From Diphasiastrum complanatum (lineage: Eukaryota; Streptophyta; Lycopodiopsida; Lycopodiales; Lycopodiaceae): a stretch of 35,464 bases of DNA. Each line of letters opens with the position of its first letter. Within the stretch, counting starts at the first letter, position 1. The notes under the pieces are model-generated. The model saw only the letters and a program-made list of their open reading frames with translations. It had not been told where the DNA came from and searched no databases. Below, piece by piece: positions 18,101 through 30,180 of the stretch. The position numbers and the translations under genes were made by a program. The stretch lies in NCBI GenBank assembly GCA_029204225.1, contig MU835576.1, forward strand, positions 2,501 to 37,964, in the 5' to 3' direction.

Positions 18101-19140
18101 GTCGTGACAGACAATGCATCAAATTGCATTGCCATGGGTAGGCTCGTTAATGAGACCTACCCCCACATCTTTTGGACACCTTGTGCAACTCAAATTTAAG
18201 TGCGCCGTTATTGGTAAGTAGTTACTGTTTAGTAATGGCCCATGGGCTACTGTAGTTTGTAACTTTAAACTAATGGCTATTGTAGTTTGTAACTTTGTGA
18301 GCACTGAATGTACCTACTCTTGAACGTTCAATGCAATGCATCATGATTCATGCATGTACTGTGTTGTGCAGGTTTGCATTTATGTTCTTGGTCCTGACAA
18401 ACTGCTGAAAGTTCATCAGGGCTTGAGGCAGATGGTTATTGCCATTATGTGGCGCAGTGGGGATCATCACAGGAGCCCAGGGGTAAGAGATTCGAGCGGA
18501 CCATTATGTCGAGTGCATTTTGGGATGAGGCATGATCCATTGTCGTGGGCCTACAGCCTATCTACACTGTCCTGCACCTTACAAATCGAGAGGGCTGCAC
18601 ATTGGGCCTCTTGTATGAGTTCATGGACAGGCTGGGCGAGCAGCTGAGTCTTTGCACGACCATTAGCCCAGAGAGGTATATCGCCGACATATTACTTAAG
18701 CCTTACTAGTTACTAGTTGGTACTAAGTTGTAACTAATGTTTGAACTTTGAAATCTGAAATTTGAATTTTCAATTGAATCATTGATGAATCATCATTAAA
18801 TCATTCGACATTCATGATTCAAGATTCAAGATTCAAATTTCAAATGTAGTATGTACTATAATTATTAATGTGTCTTGTAGGCTTGAGGAGGTCCAGCTCC
18901 TTTGACATAGCAGGTGGGAGTGGTTTAATAGGCTCCTGCATGCCATGGCCCACATCTCCATCCACTTTGGAGGAGTGAGGCACAGTACCTTGATAGGGAG
19001 CTCAGGGATGGCTGGAATGCCTATATCTCCCGAGTTTATCCTGATGTACGCGAGCAGGCTAACCTGCTGGATGAGCTCCAGATTTTCAGGCAGGAGACCT
19101 TGGAGTTGGCCTCTGGCCCAACGCTTTTGAGAGATGGTAA
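18101..19140 (+). pseudogene. hAT transposase remnant, copy A
   Basis: Plus-strand blocks are separated by intron-like gaps. 18101-18187 has VVTDNASNCIAMGRLVNETY and HIFWTPC (the second catalytic-type Asp region of hAT). 18372-18690 has LRQMVIAIMWRSG, then SSAFWDEA, a TGA, PIYTVLHLTNREG and LLYEFMDRLGEQ. 18880-19137 has RWEWFNRLLHAMAHISI and YPDVREQANLLDELQIFRQE. These are consecutive segments of the DUF659-hAT type. The first block is nearly the same at DNA level as copy B at 32232, so they are one family. The sequence after TPC is cut off, stops interrupt the frame, and the N-terminal BED finger is absent. Confidence 0.75.
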
Positions 19141-19228
19141 TAAACTGACCATGGTCCATTATAGTTTAAACTTCACATTTTACTGCACAATTACTTAATC
19201 ACATTGTTGGTTACTAGCAAGGTTGCAT

Positions 19229-19261
19229 CGAACCGCGGTTTGAACCGCCAAACGCGGTTCG
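19229..19261. repeat. Hairpin-forming inverted repeat
   Basis: CGAACCGCGGTTTG and CAAACGCGGTTCG pair over 13 bp with a single bulged G and a 6-base loop. Further TTCGAACCG-like motifs follow to about 19310. Confidence 0.75.
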
Positions 19262-19359
19262 AACCATCAAATCGTAAAAGGCCGGTTCGAAGCGTTCGAA
19301 TCGTTTGAATGACTGATGGGAAAAAAAGTCCCGAATCCTTATTCCCGAGCTATTCACGC

Positions 19360-19460
<101 letters not shown>

Positions 19461-19659
19461 TTAGAATTATTATTACTAACGTCTTTTGGTACCCAAAGGT
19501 ACATAAGACAAAAGAGAGTACAAAAAGTGAGGAGCATTGTCCGCATACGAACTTATTTACTAATAAAAAGGAAAGAACTAGTGTATCTATCTCTCTATAT
19601 CTTAGAAGAAGTATCAAAACTTGACCACCAACTTGTGGGGGTACAATGCAAGAGCTTAA

Positions 19660-20715
19660 CCACCTGCTCTGCGGAGGAGACTAGCTACGAGCGAGCTGGA
19701 AATAATGAGTGATCGTAGTAGTGGAGCGTGTTGTAGACTGGTGGGAAGCACGTGAAGATCTGGTAATCCTGGATCTAGCAGAAGTATGTGAGACTCTCTG
19801 TGTCTTCGATCTCCGAACGGGGACTTCAAAATCCACAACTGAAATATCCTCTCTGTCTCGTTCCTGGAAGAACTGGGTGATATGAGCCTGACTGTGATCC
19901 ATATCTGGGAGCGTAGGTAGAAGTGAATCTCATAGAGTATACATCTCGCTCAATAGAAGACCTACACATCTGGGGTCTGGATACTCGAGGAAGGATCGCA
20001 GCGTGAGAGGAGTATCTCTGTACAGACAGTGGTATCGCCCTCTGATCTCATAATATACTGGACAACGAAAGATGAAATGAAACTCATCCTACACCTCCTG
20101 AAGAGAGCAAAGCTGACAGATCCTCTGCAATCTGGGAGTGTCCATGTATCTACCCGTCTCGATAGCAAGCTGATGAGAAGAGACTCGAAGCTGTCCCATA
20201 CGGTACCTCAAGCCAAAAGATAGCGGTTGTGTAAGATATGTTGGAAGGATAGGAATGCCTGTAGTATCCAACTGTAGTAATGTGTGCCGTAGAAATGTAT
20301 CTTGACCCTATCAGGGTTAGGCTGTGACCATATAGTGCGTATGTAGCTTCGATAAATTTGTTGTCTGATATAAGCATGGGTCCCGCTCCGAAGATCAAGT
20401 ACAAATAAGCCCCAAGTCTGAAAAAGGGCTGAGATACTACCATACCAAGAATGCTTGGCTCCCTGTCCAGCAATGGTGTGAGATGAAGTGAGAGCAGCAA
20501 CAACATATCTGGAGGTATCTAACTCTGATATCCTGTGAAGAAAGGTAATGATCTAGAACATAGCACAGATAACCGGGGGGGGAAGCAAACTCCGCTAGTA
20601 TGATAACATGTGGCACCGAGGGCTTAGCCCGAATAATCTTGCTGAGCATGAGAATCTGGATACGGGTAAGACCCCTCCAAGTATCACATGATTGTAGGAA
20701 AGCAAGAGTCAAGTC
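19660..20715 (-). pseudogene. LINE-type retrotransposon RT C-terminal region
   Basis: Overlapping minus-strand frames read in order: TLAFLQSCDTWRGL, RIQILMLSKIIRAKPSVPHV, AEFASPP (20712-20580); then after frame changes VAALTSSHTIAG, SYLTQPLSFGL, MGQLRVSSHQLAIETGRY, RLQRICQLCSLQEV and, past a stop, DEFHFIFRCPVYYEIRGRY. The pattern LRxxSHxLxIETGR...CxxC...VEDExHxxxxCPxY is the zinc-finger-like tail that follows RT in many LINE polyproteins. N-terminal domains are absent, as expected for 5'-truncated copies. At least three frame breaks. Confidence 0.6.
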
Positions 20716-20764
20716 ACCAAGATCTAGTTATCAATCAATCTCCACAGAAAACAAGAGAGAAGAG

Positions 20765-20801
20765 GTTGGGCGCCCAACTCTAAGAGAGAGAGAGAGAGAG
20801 A
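20765..20801. repeat. 14-bp palindrome followed by a short (GA)n run
   Basis: GTTGGGCGCCCAAC (20765-20778) is a perfect palindrome, followed within 5 bases by about 9 GA units, at the upstream edge of the LINE remnant. Confidence 0.8.
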
Positions 20802-21054
20802 AAACAGCAACAAGAGCAATGGAGAGCGATGCTTAGCCAAACTGTCCAAAATGGAATACACAATGAGCATCTAAGTACTCTACCTGGATGTGGCCAAATG
20901 CCACCAGACCCTAAGGTTAACCACTTACTAAATGTAGGGCACCCCCAAAAGTCAAGATAGGGCCCCTAAACAAAATTAGACCCCTAAGGACCCACGAGTC
21001 AGTACATGACCAAAATTGGGTCCAACTGAGTTTAAGACAAATTGGGTATCTATA

Positions 21055-23955
21055 TTCTACCTCACTAGAAGAAGTAGCAACAGTGGGCTGCTTTTTACTT
21101 AACCACAAAATTGCAGAATTTCCATAGAAAAAGCAATGTCCACTTGTAGAGCGTCTAGTGTCTTGATCTCCACCCCAATCCGAGTCACTAAAACCAACCA
21201 AACATGCATCATCACAAGCAGGAAAAACCAATCCATGACTTCTTGTTCCTTGAAGATATCGAAAGATCCTCTTCAACACTTTCCAATGTGATGTCATCGG
21301 GGCATGCATAAATTGACTCATGAGTGAGACACTATAAGAAATGTCCAGTCCTGAATTACATAGGAAGCTAATAGCTTGACAATAAAAAGTAGTATCAAAT
21401 GGTTCACCATCACCTTGACTACTTAATTTCAGGCCTGTCTCAATAGGTGTAGCAACCGGCTTGCAATCTTCCATCTTGAACTGCTTCAAAATCTGCCCAA
21501 TGTAGTGTTCTTGCTTTATGTCAAGTTGGCGCAAACGCCAACCAAAATGGGCAGCCAAAGAGGTTACTACCCTCACGGTAGTCATCCGAGCAGTAGGAGA
21601 AAAAGTCTCCTCATAATCAATCCCCTTTTGCTGAGCATAGCCTTTGGCAACAAGTCTTGCCTTGTACCTTTCAATGGTACCATCCGCCTTATACTTAATT
21701 TTATATATCCATTTAAAACCAATTGCCTTCTTCCCATGAGGAAGATCAACAAGAACCCAAATTTGGTTCTTCATGAGTGAGTCATACTCATCTTGCATCG
21801 CATCCTCCCAACATTTTACTCCCTTGGCCTGCTCATAAAAAACAGGTTTTTCCACAATATCTCCATGAGATGTAAGAGCAAAATCTGAAAAATCAGCATA
21901 GTCCATTGATTTTGTAGAGGCACGTGTCTTTCCATCATAAAATGAACTTACTTTGCTGTCCCGCAAAGTTGACAACAGCCACCGTGGGACTGTTTTGGGC
22001 TGTCCAAAAGCCATGTCTCTTCTTGCAATTTGCTGTCCAAGATCTTTTGACACTGCACTTGGCTGTCCAAGATCTTCCAAAACTGGTCCTTGCTGTCCAA
22101 CAGTTCCTGCAGGCTGATTTTGAGCAACAATGGGCGGTTCTTGATGAACATTAGGCTCCAAACTTGATGAGGTGTTGGGCAGGTCGAAACTGGTTGATTG
22201 CTGCCCCTTATCTCCAGCAATAGAAGATGGTACCAAATCTGGAAAAACTTCAACATTCACACTATGTGGGCTGTCCCCCTTCAAGATATGAGTTGGGGCC
22301 ACATCTAATGGATTCTTTTCATCAAAATGCACATCACGACTAACAATAATCTTGTTAGTGCACAAATTAAACAGCCTATAGCCTTTGCTTTCACTACTAT
22401 AGCCAACAAAACTGCATTTAACTACTTCATCCTCAAGCTTTGTACAAATTTTATCCAGAACAAAAGCATAAGCCGTACAATCAAAAATGTGAAAGTGAGA
22501 GATTGCAGGCTTCTTTCCATACCAAACTTCATAAGGAGTTAATACTTTTAATGCTTTAGTAGGACAACAATTGCTTATGTATGTTGCCGTTATAACCGCT
22601 TCAGCCCAAAACTTGTGAGGCAGCCCCCTTGCTTTGAGCATGCAACGGGCCATCTTCATAAGTGTGCGATTCTTTCGCTCGGCAACACCATTTTGTTGAG
22701 GCGTATAGGGAGTTGTCATTTGATGTACAATCCCCTTCTCTCGAAGAAATGCACCGAACGTACTCTTGATGCATTCCCCTCTTCGATCGGTGCATAGGGT
22801 CTTCAAAGAATGCCCAAACTGATTTTCCACCATTGCTAGAAAATCTTTGAAACGTTGAAAAACTTCCGATTTAGCCTTCATAGGATAGATCCATGTAAAA
22901 CGGGAAAAGTCATCAATAAAAGTCACAAAATAGATGCACTTTCCAATGAATTCAGTCTTCGTTGGACCACAAACATCACTATGAACCAAATCAAATTTAT
23001 CAAGAACCCTTATAGTTCCATCAATGGGTTCCTTTGAAACTTTCCGAGTATGCACCCCTCGCATACATGCCCTTTCGGCTGCTCAATAGTAGGAATGCCT
23101 TCTACCATATTAAATGTCTTCAGCTTCTTCAAACTTGCAAAGTTGAGATGCCCAAACCTTGTGCCACAATTCAGCCAACTCCAATGATTGTGATGTAGAA
23201 GCAACAAGACATGTAGAGGGAATTCGTCACTCATAGGTATCCATAAACCAGCATGCATTGTTCCCGAAACAATAATCAAGAGAGATCTTTTAGGACCCTT
23301 GACAAGACACTTATCTTCTTTGAACTCAACAACTAGTCCTTGCTTCAACATAGTTGAAATCGAAAGAAGATTCTTCTTGATTCCCAGAACATAAAGCACA
23401 TTCTTAATGTACTTTTCTTCACCATTAGGCAGAATGATGATTACAATTCCAATTCCATGAATAGAATAAAATGCATCATCCGCACATTGTACCTTACTTC
23501 CATTTTGCACTTTCACTAATTTATTGAATGCTTCTTTGCGAGAAGTCATATGACGAGTAGCACCACTATCAATCACCCATTCAATGGGCTGACAATCAGC
23601 AACTTGCAAAACAGAACCTGAATTCCTCATAGATGTAGAAGTACTAGTAGAAGGAATATTAGACACAAAAGCATAGTCTTGGTTGAAGAGATCATCACTA
23701 GCTTCAAGCTCTTGCTCCAAAGTAGCAAGTGAAGCAATAGTATCAATTCCTTAACTCGCCTCTTTCGCAAGCTTTTTCTTACAATCTTTGATGAAGTGAC
23801 CATACCTCTTGCAATAATGGCACTTCCCTTTCTTCTTTTGAGTGTTGACATTTTGATCTCCAATGGGCTTTTGCTCATCCTTGGAAGGAGGCTTCCCCTT
23901 TCCTTTTGACTTGCCTTTGCCCTTGCCTTTCGTGAAGAAAGCTTGATCTTGTTGA
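21055..23955 (-). pseudogene. Ty1/copia Gag-Pol with internal RT deletion
   Basis: Minus-strand order: Lys-rich Gag end and a zinc knuckle CHYCKRYGHFIKDC (about 23822-23780); TAA at 23753-23755; protease WVIDSGATRHMTSR (about 23590-23545); GAG-pre-integrase zinc region HLNFASLKKLK...CEGCILGKF; a frameshift near 23035; integrase (FDLVHSDVCGPTK, FIDDFSRFTW, TPYTPQQNGVAERKN); RT fingers (WEDAMQDEYDSL, FKWIYKIKYKADG, ARLVAKGYAQ, QLDIKQ); then YIGQILKQFKMEDCKPVATP; and RNase H (GFSDSDWGGDQDTRRSTSGH, TSSSEVEY). The palm segment with the YVDD active site is absent between QLDIKQ and EHYIGQ, yet the frame stays open. RNase H stops after EVEYR near 21055. No LTR was found, and the 5' end stops at a TG/GA microsatellite. 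Confidence 0.88.
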
Positions 23956-24200
23956 GTGTGTGTGTGTGAGAGAGAGAGAGAGATTTTCGTGTGTGAGATT
24001 GTGTGTGTGTGTGTGAGAGAGAGAGAGAGTGTGAGTGTGACTCGTGAGTGGTAGAACCGTAGAATCTAGATGTTGGTTGATGGGGTTTAGGGTACTTACT
24101 ACTTCGTTAGGACTCAGGAGTTAGGAGTTAGGAGTTAGAAGTTAGCGGTTAGGGTTAGAAACTAGATTAGGATATAGATATTAGAATCTAGATATTAGAG

Positions 24201-24255
<55 letters not shown>
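23956..24255. repeat. TG/GA microsatellites and short degenerate repeats
   Basis: Compound (TG)n(AG)n tracts at about 23956-24030, a run of AGGAGTT-like 7-mers at 24115-24150, a telomere-like GGGGTTTAGGG at about 24083, and a (GA)26 tract at 24204-24255. Together they fill the space between the copia remnant and the hAT start. Confidence 0.85.
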
Positions 24256-24259
<4 letters not shown>

Positions 24260-24279
24260 ACTCCTGAGAGAGGGCCACC

Positions 24280-25046
24280 ATGCCGAGGGATAGGGATCCC
24301 TTGTGGGATCACGTCACCATCACTGCAGCCTATGGCACATCGGGCATGAAGAGATGAGCTTGCAAATATTGCCACCAGTCTTACACTGGAGGGCCCACAC
24401 GCATCAGGGCACATTTGTTACCTTTCAGGGGGTACGAGATTGCCCCTTGCACGCATGCTCCAGACACGATACTCACTCTTGTTGCATCGGAGGAGGTTGG
24501 CCCTTTGAGGATGGGGCCCAGACAAAGAGGTAAACATTCAACTCTTACACTTCAAAGTTCAAACATTGATCAAATTTTAACTCACATCAAGTTTCAAGTT
24601 CAACGATCATTGATCATCTAATTTCTAAATTGTATTGTAATTTGTCTTTTTGGCAGATCGAGATGCAGTCGTGGCGACACAGCCAGAGGCCACCACATCA
24701 CACCCCCTAGTTGCCATCCACTCACCCCTCGCTTCCCATGGCTCAGAGGACAAAGCTGCAGATGAGGCAGGGCCTAGTACCCGGCCTGACCCGCCTTCTC
24801 GTGCGGGACCCTCGACGCCACCACATCATCCACCTGAGAGAGGGAGAGGTAGACGGGGCTGCACTACACAGCTGGCGGGTAGGGACTATTGTGTGTCCAC
24901 CTTCGCTCCCAGAGCCATGGCAGAGGCAGAGGTTGTCGTTCAACAGTTGTTCTACACCTGCGATCTGCCATTTCATCTGGCCAGGACCCCGACATGGAGG
25001 AGGGCGATGAGTGCAATAAGTGCGATTCGGCAGGTGTGGCCGGGGC
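24280..25046 (+). pseudogene. hAT transposase copy B, 5' part (BED zinc finger)
   Basis: Exon 1 starts at the ATG at 24280 (GCCACCATG context) and runs to 24528. It encodes DPLWDHVTITAAYGTSGMKR, a TGA at 24355-24357, then ACKYCHQSYTGGPTRIRAHL, the C2-type BED zinc finger that binds the element's ends. Intron 24529-24656 has GT..AG ends (CAAAGAG|GTAAAC; TTGGCAG|ATCGAG) and joins in phase. Exon 2 (24657-25046) is a Pro/Ala-rich linker followed by QQLFYTCDLPFHLARTPTWR, the start of the DUF659-hAT region. It is cut at 25046 by a chromovirus insertion and resumes at 31441. The TGA is the only stop seen in the visible exons. Confidence 0.8.
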
Positions 25047-25404
25047 TGTAATAGATCCTAACACCACAGTAGGGCAAACACTAACTGATCCACCCAACCT
25101 TGCCTACTCCCTGATATAGAGTAAGCCCCTCCTAGCCCAGTGTGAGGACTGGTAGCATGCTACTGCCAAGTGTCCGCCACGTGGCACTGACGTGGCCGAC
25201 TGCACGTCGGGACCCAACTGGGGGCCCTATCCTGCTGACAGGGTCCCTAGGCTGTATTAGGCCCGCCATGGCTATGGACCGTGCTGAGGCACACTACTCA
25301 CATTGTCTTGCCCTGTTGGTCATGTACGCTGGACACGACCCTGACTGTGGTATCTGACCTATCTGTGTTCTCTAGGGTTCGGCACTGGTTACGAGTTCGT
25401 AACA
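25047..25404 (-). repeat. Element 1 3' LTR (358 bp)
   Basis: Partner of 31078-31435. The terminal palindrome has one mismatch (GAGTTC in place of GAGCTC). Confidence 0.92.
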
Positions 25405-25417
25405 CTCCCTCCCCCTT
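25405..25417 (-). other. Polypurine tract of element 1
   Basis: AAGGGGGAGGGAG on the minus strand immediately precedes the 3' LTR. Its first two A residues are also the last two bases of the pol TAA stop codon. It primes plus-strand synthesis. Confidence 0.85.
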
Positions 25418-27545
25418 AAGAACCGTCTTGGTCTTCTAAGACAAAGTCTGGAAAAATCTTGCGAAGGACGCTGCCTCTTTCCCAAGTGGCATTCTCAACA
25501 GGCTGATCATTCCACTTAACCAAATATTCTCGGTATAGAGTATGATGAGTCTGCGTCTCTCTACTATCAAGAATCTCCTCTGGTTCATGTGGAGGTTGTT
25601 GAGGATCCAATGGGAGAACTAGAACATTGTCCCCTACCAGATTGTCTGATCTGGTTAAGGCTTTTCGTAACTGACTTACATGAAAGACTGGAAAAACCTT
25701 ACTGCTGTGTGGGAGTTCTAGTTCATAGGTGACCTCGCCTAGTCTCCTACTGATGGTAAAGGGACCACAATACCTTGGAGACAACTTAGCACACACTCCT
25801 GATTTGAGGGTTTTAGAGACAACTGGGACTCTCAAATAGACTTTCTCATCAGTGGAGAATTGCAAATCCCGTCTGTGTGGATCTACATAATGCCTGGCTC
25901 GATCCTGGGATTGTCTAATGCTACGCTTAGCATGTTCTATCATCTGGTTTAGGTCTTCTAAAAAGTTTCTGGCTGCTTCAACTTTTTCTTGTTTAAACCC
26001 TACAGTTGTGGGTGAGCGTGGCTGAAAACCGTACATCAGCATAAATGGGCTGTATCCCGTAGCTGAATGTTTGGTACTGTTGTAAGCAAACTCTAATATC
26101 GAGAGATACTCCTCCCAATTAGTCTGCTTTTTGCTGACGTATGGACGAAGCATATTCTCCAGCACCTGATTTACCCTTTCTGTTTGATCGTCCGTCTGTG
26201 GATGGTCGGTGGTACTCATATTAAGTTTAGTATGGAGATGATGGAATACTACCCTCCAAAAATTTCCAGTAAACTTACTGTCCCGGTCGCTGACTATGCC
26301 GGAAGGTAGACCATATAATTTAAATAGCCCGTCTACAAACAACCTCGCTAACTCTAGAGCTCTAACGGTTGTTTTGGTCGGAATAAAATGAGCCACTTTG
26401 GTCAGACGGTCAACTGTGACCTATATAGCGTCATTACCCTTTTGGGTTTAAGGCAGTCCTACTATAAAATCCATGGAGATACTCTACCATTCACCAGCTG
26501 GTATTTCTAAGGGATGCAACAACCCTCCTGCCTTTAAACGCTATGCTTTATTTACTTGACATTTCTGGCAACTGGTTACATACTGGTGGACGTCCTTTTT
26601 CATACTGGGCCAGAAAAATTGCCTACGAAGAAGCTCATAGGTCTTCTGTATGCCTGGGTGTCCCGCGCTAGGATTGTCATGACATTCATATAGGACCTGC
26701 TGCCTATAATCCTCTGAATTGGGGACACATACTCTATCTCTATAGAGCAAGTAAATGGAATACTGTTTCCATTTGAATCCTTGAGTCAACTGACCCTCAA
26801 CCACTGGGGTTTGCTTGGGTAATACAGGCTCAGAATCCTCAACGTCATCTGACGACGTATACTCGGACTCATCGTCATCCTCAACGGAAGCTGTCGTATT
26901 CTTGGATGAACTGGCACCAGCCCCGGGAACTGGTTCTGGAGTCTGTAGCTGTCTGTTCTAGACTGAGTTCCAGATAATAGAGAAGAATGCATCATGCTGG
27001 CATTTCCCTCTCAAGGACTCGAGTAACTCATTACGAATCTGAGTAAAACTCAGCTCGTTTATCATAGGCATTCTGCTAAGGGCATCTGCTACTGTATTGA
27101 ATTTTCCACGCCTATATCTGATAGACATGTCAAACTCTTGCATCAACTCTGCCCAACGAGCTTTCCGACCTCTAACCTCAGGTTGATTGCAAAGGTATCT
27201 GAGACTCTCATGGTCTGTCAGGACCTCAAAGTTGGCACCATACAAATAATGCCTCCAAGTCTTAAGGGCATGGACTATAGAAAAGAGTTCCTTTTCATAG
27301 GCACTGTACCTAGTTTGAGCTGGCTCGAGTTTTTTACTCTCGAACGCAACTGGTCGTCCACCCTGAGTGAGCACAGCACCTACTGCAAAGTCGCTAGCAT
27401 CTGTTCCGACCACAAATGGCTGATTGGGGTCGACGACTTTTAAAACTGGTGCTGTAGCTAAGGCTGTTTTGAGAGCATCAAAGCTCTCCTGTTGTGCGGA
27501 CTCCCAAATGAACTCCTTTCCCTTCCCCTTAAGGAGTTTGTCATA
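25416..27545 (-). pseudogene. Element 1 Pol: RNase H, integrase, chromodomain
   Basis: One frame runs on from [18 protein letters not shown] through RNase H (VVGTDASDFAVGAVLTQGG, YSAYEKELFSIVHAL, LTDHESLRYL) and a Ser/Glu/Asp linker. Next come the integrase zinc domain (AGHPGIQKTYELL..CQKCQ), the integrase core (IVSDRDSKFTGNFWR with the second Asp, HPQTDDQTERVNQVLE with the Glu), the C-terminal GPFTISRRLGEVTYELELP region, and a chromodomain (YREYLVKWNDQPVENATWE). Stops: TAG at 26958-26960 (CAG in element 2), TAG at 26538-26540, and three more between about 26500 and 26415, in the stretch that holds the first integrase Asp. The chromodomain would direct integration to marked chromatin. Confidence 0.9.
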
Positions 27546-29944
27546 GGGACTGCTATCTGAGCATACTCCTTGACAAATCGTCTGTAATATCCCGCCAGAC
27601 CAAGAAAGATTTGAAGTTCCAAAATATTCTGAGGTCTCAACCAACGGAGTATGGCTTTAACCTTATTTGGGTCCATCTTAATCCCATCTGAAGAGATAAT
27701 GTGACCCAAATATGCTACTTCTTCAACGAAGAATTCACACTTGGATTGTTTAGCATAAAGCTTATGCTTTCTGAGCAGTCGAAACACCTTTCTGAGGTGT
27801 TTTAGATGCTCCTTCCTCGTTTTGCTGTAGACGAGGATGTCATCTAAAAATACGACTACAAACTTACCCAAGTATGGTCTGAGGACACTGTTCATCAAGG
27901 TCATAAAGTTAGCTGGAGCATTTGTGAGCCCAAATGGCATCACCTTAAACTCATAATGACCGTGACGAGTCCTAAAAGCTGTTTTCGAGACATCTTCCGA
28001 TTTTATACGGACTTGATGATATCCCAATCTGAGGTCTATTTTGCTGAAAAACCTAGCCCCGTCGAGTTGATCAAACAACTCGTCTGCCCGAGGCATAGGG
28101 TATTTATTCTTAATTGTGACTTTATTGAGGGCTCTGTAATCTACGCAAAGACGCATAGACCCCTCTTTCTTTTTCACCAATAGGACTGGTGAGGCCCATG
28201 GTGAACTACTGGTCTGAATTTGGCCTTTCCCAAGATAGTCTGTTAATTGTCTAGTTATTTCTTCATCCTCTGTTCGGCTGACCCGATACGGAGGTTTAGA
28301 AACAGGTGTTGTACCTGGTACTAGGTTTATTACATGATCTACCTCTCTGCTAGGTGGTAAACCATGTGGCAAATCTTCAGGAAAAACATCTTTAAATTTA
28401 AACAATAAAGTTTCTAATATACTGATTTTCTGCTGAATAGAACTGAAAATAGAAACTTCAGGAATAAACTGAAAGTCACATAAGAATACCTGATGGTCTT
28501 TGTCTCCGATTAGTTGACAGAGCTCTGAACTGCAGACCATAGGGCTGTTGGGAACATCATGCTCCCCATGCAACTGGATGTCTCGGCCTTTATGCTGAAA
28601 GCTGAGGGTGTTCTCCTGATAGTTTCTGTGGAAGGAAGGTCCTAAACTGTAGAGCCAATCTCTCCCGAGAACAATGTCTGTTCGATCCAGGTGCATTATC
28701 TGAAAGTTTATTTCATCTTGGTACCCCTGAATACCAAGATTTAACTTACTTACCATAGTTTCCCAAATTTTTTTATCTTCACCCTTAGCTAATGAAACTA
28801 TGTACCTATGCTGACTAGGTACTTCTGGTAGTTTAAGCCTTTTAACCAGGGTGTGGTTGATGAAATTATGAGTTGCCCCATCATCAACCATGACTCTTAC
28901 TGACTGGTTACCAACTTTCCCATGCATACGTACTAGGTCATACGGCCCAAAGCTGAAGGGTCTCGCTAGCATTGCAGAGGTCAGCTGGCAACAATGTTCA
29001 TGATCTTCATGATACACTTTGATCTCGAAAGCTGCCGAGTCACTGGGGAAACATACAGTCTGAACAAGATGAACTTGTTTTTTATCTTTCTTATCTTTTT
29101 TTGTGAAAGGCCCCTTGGGACACTGTTTGACTGTGTGTCCCTTGCCCATACACACAAAGCACAAACGTTCTTGTTTGGCTTTCTCAAAATCATCTGGTTT
29201 TAAGGGCTGTATGAGTGAAGGGCGTTTTTGAGGAGCTTCACTTTTAAATTTGTCTTCTTTCTTTCTTTTTAAAAATTTCTTTTTAAATTGAAAGTCTTTC
29301 TGAGAAGGCTGCTCAGAAAGTGGCTGTTGTCTCGCCTTCTTCCTACCCACTGAATCATCATAGATTTGAGCATATCTGAGAGCTTGCTCAAGGGTAGTAG
29401 GCGAGTTTCTCTGGACCTCTACTTTATATTCATCTTTGAGGCCACGGACAAATCCCCTGATTTTCTGATAGTCATCCATATTTTTAATCTTTAAAATTGC
29501 TTCTCGATACTGCGAGATATATTGGATGAGGGATTTATCCATTACTGTTCTTTCCCAGGCTTCCCAGGCTCTATCCAGTTCATTTTCTGGTAGAAATTCT
29601 CTTAGGAAAGCTTCTTCAAAAGCTTTCCATGACCGGGGAGTCTGCCCAGTCTCCTGGAGATTTAACCACCACTTATAGGCCATAGGCCCTAAAGAAAGAC
29701 TGGCCTCAATTGCTTGCAAATGGTCAGGGGTCTGTTTAAGAGCATGAATGTTCTTCCATTTGCTGAGGAAGGTTTGTAGAATATCTGCATTTCTATCCTT
29801 CTCTTCCCCATTAAAAGTAGGAGGCTTTAAATTTTTAAAAACACTGGGGTGAGACCGTAAAGTCTCACCCGAAACTGATGGAAGTGGAGAAGGGGATAAC
29901 TGAGAAGTGGAGGGAAGACTTCCTTTCGCAGAACTCAAAATCAA
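27546..29944 (-). pseudogene. Element 1 Gag-PR-RT frame
   Basis: A frame of about 800 codons. Gag capsid comes first ([43 protein letters not shown]), then a zinc knuckle [19 protein letters not shown] (CX2CX4HX4C), protease with [16 protein letters not shown] and [11 protein letters not shown], and RT with [44 protein letters not shown] and the FLDDILVYS active site. It leaves frame after [10 protein letters not shown] near 27540, where the text continues in another frame as RNase H connection. Its 5' end lacks an ATG: the true Gag start is in the preceding frame. Gag, PR and RT are in one frame, as in many plant Ty3 elements. Confidence 0.9.
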
Positions 29945-30180
29945 GCGAACGAGTCGTCCACACTGGACTTGAAATTGGCTAATGCCAACTTCAGTTCATC
30001 CACTTCTGTTACCAATTGGAGAAACTGGTCCTTGGTGACCAGTTCGTCGAGTTCTTCGGCGAACTGTTCCTGTTCTTCCACTTCCATGGGTTCCTTCCCT
30101 TTTCTGTAAGCCAAGGCTTCTGTTTCAAGTTCGTCGAAGCCTCTCTCCTGGGGTTGATCAGGTCCCTGAGGAGTGGTCAT
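29941..30180 (-). pseudogene. Element 1 Gag N-terminus
   Basis: MTTPQGPDQPQERGFDELET opens a 79-residue acidic, heptad-like frame with a Glu/Leu-rich coiled segment, ending in TGA at 29941-29943. The main Gag frame opens in another phase at the same spot (4-nt overlap). A 1-nt indel is the simplest reading, but a programmed shift or separate small ORF cannot be excluded from one copy. Confidence 0.7.
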
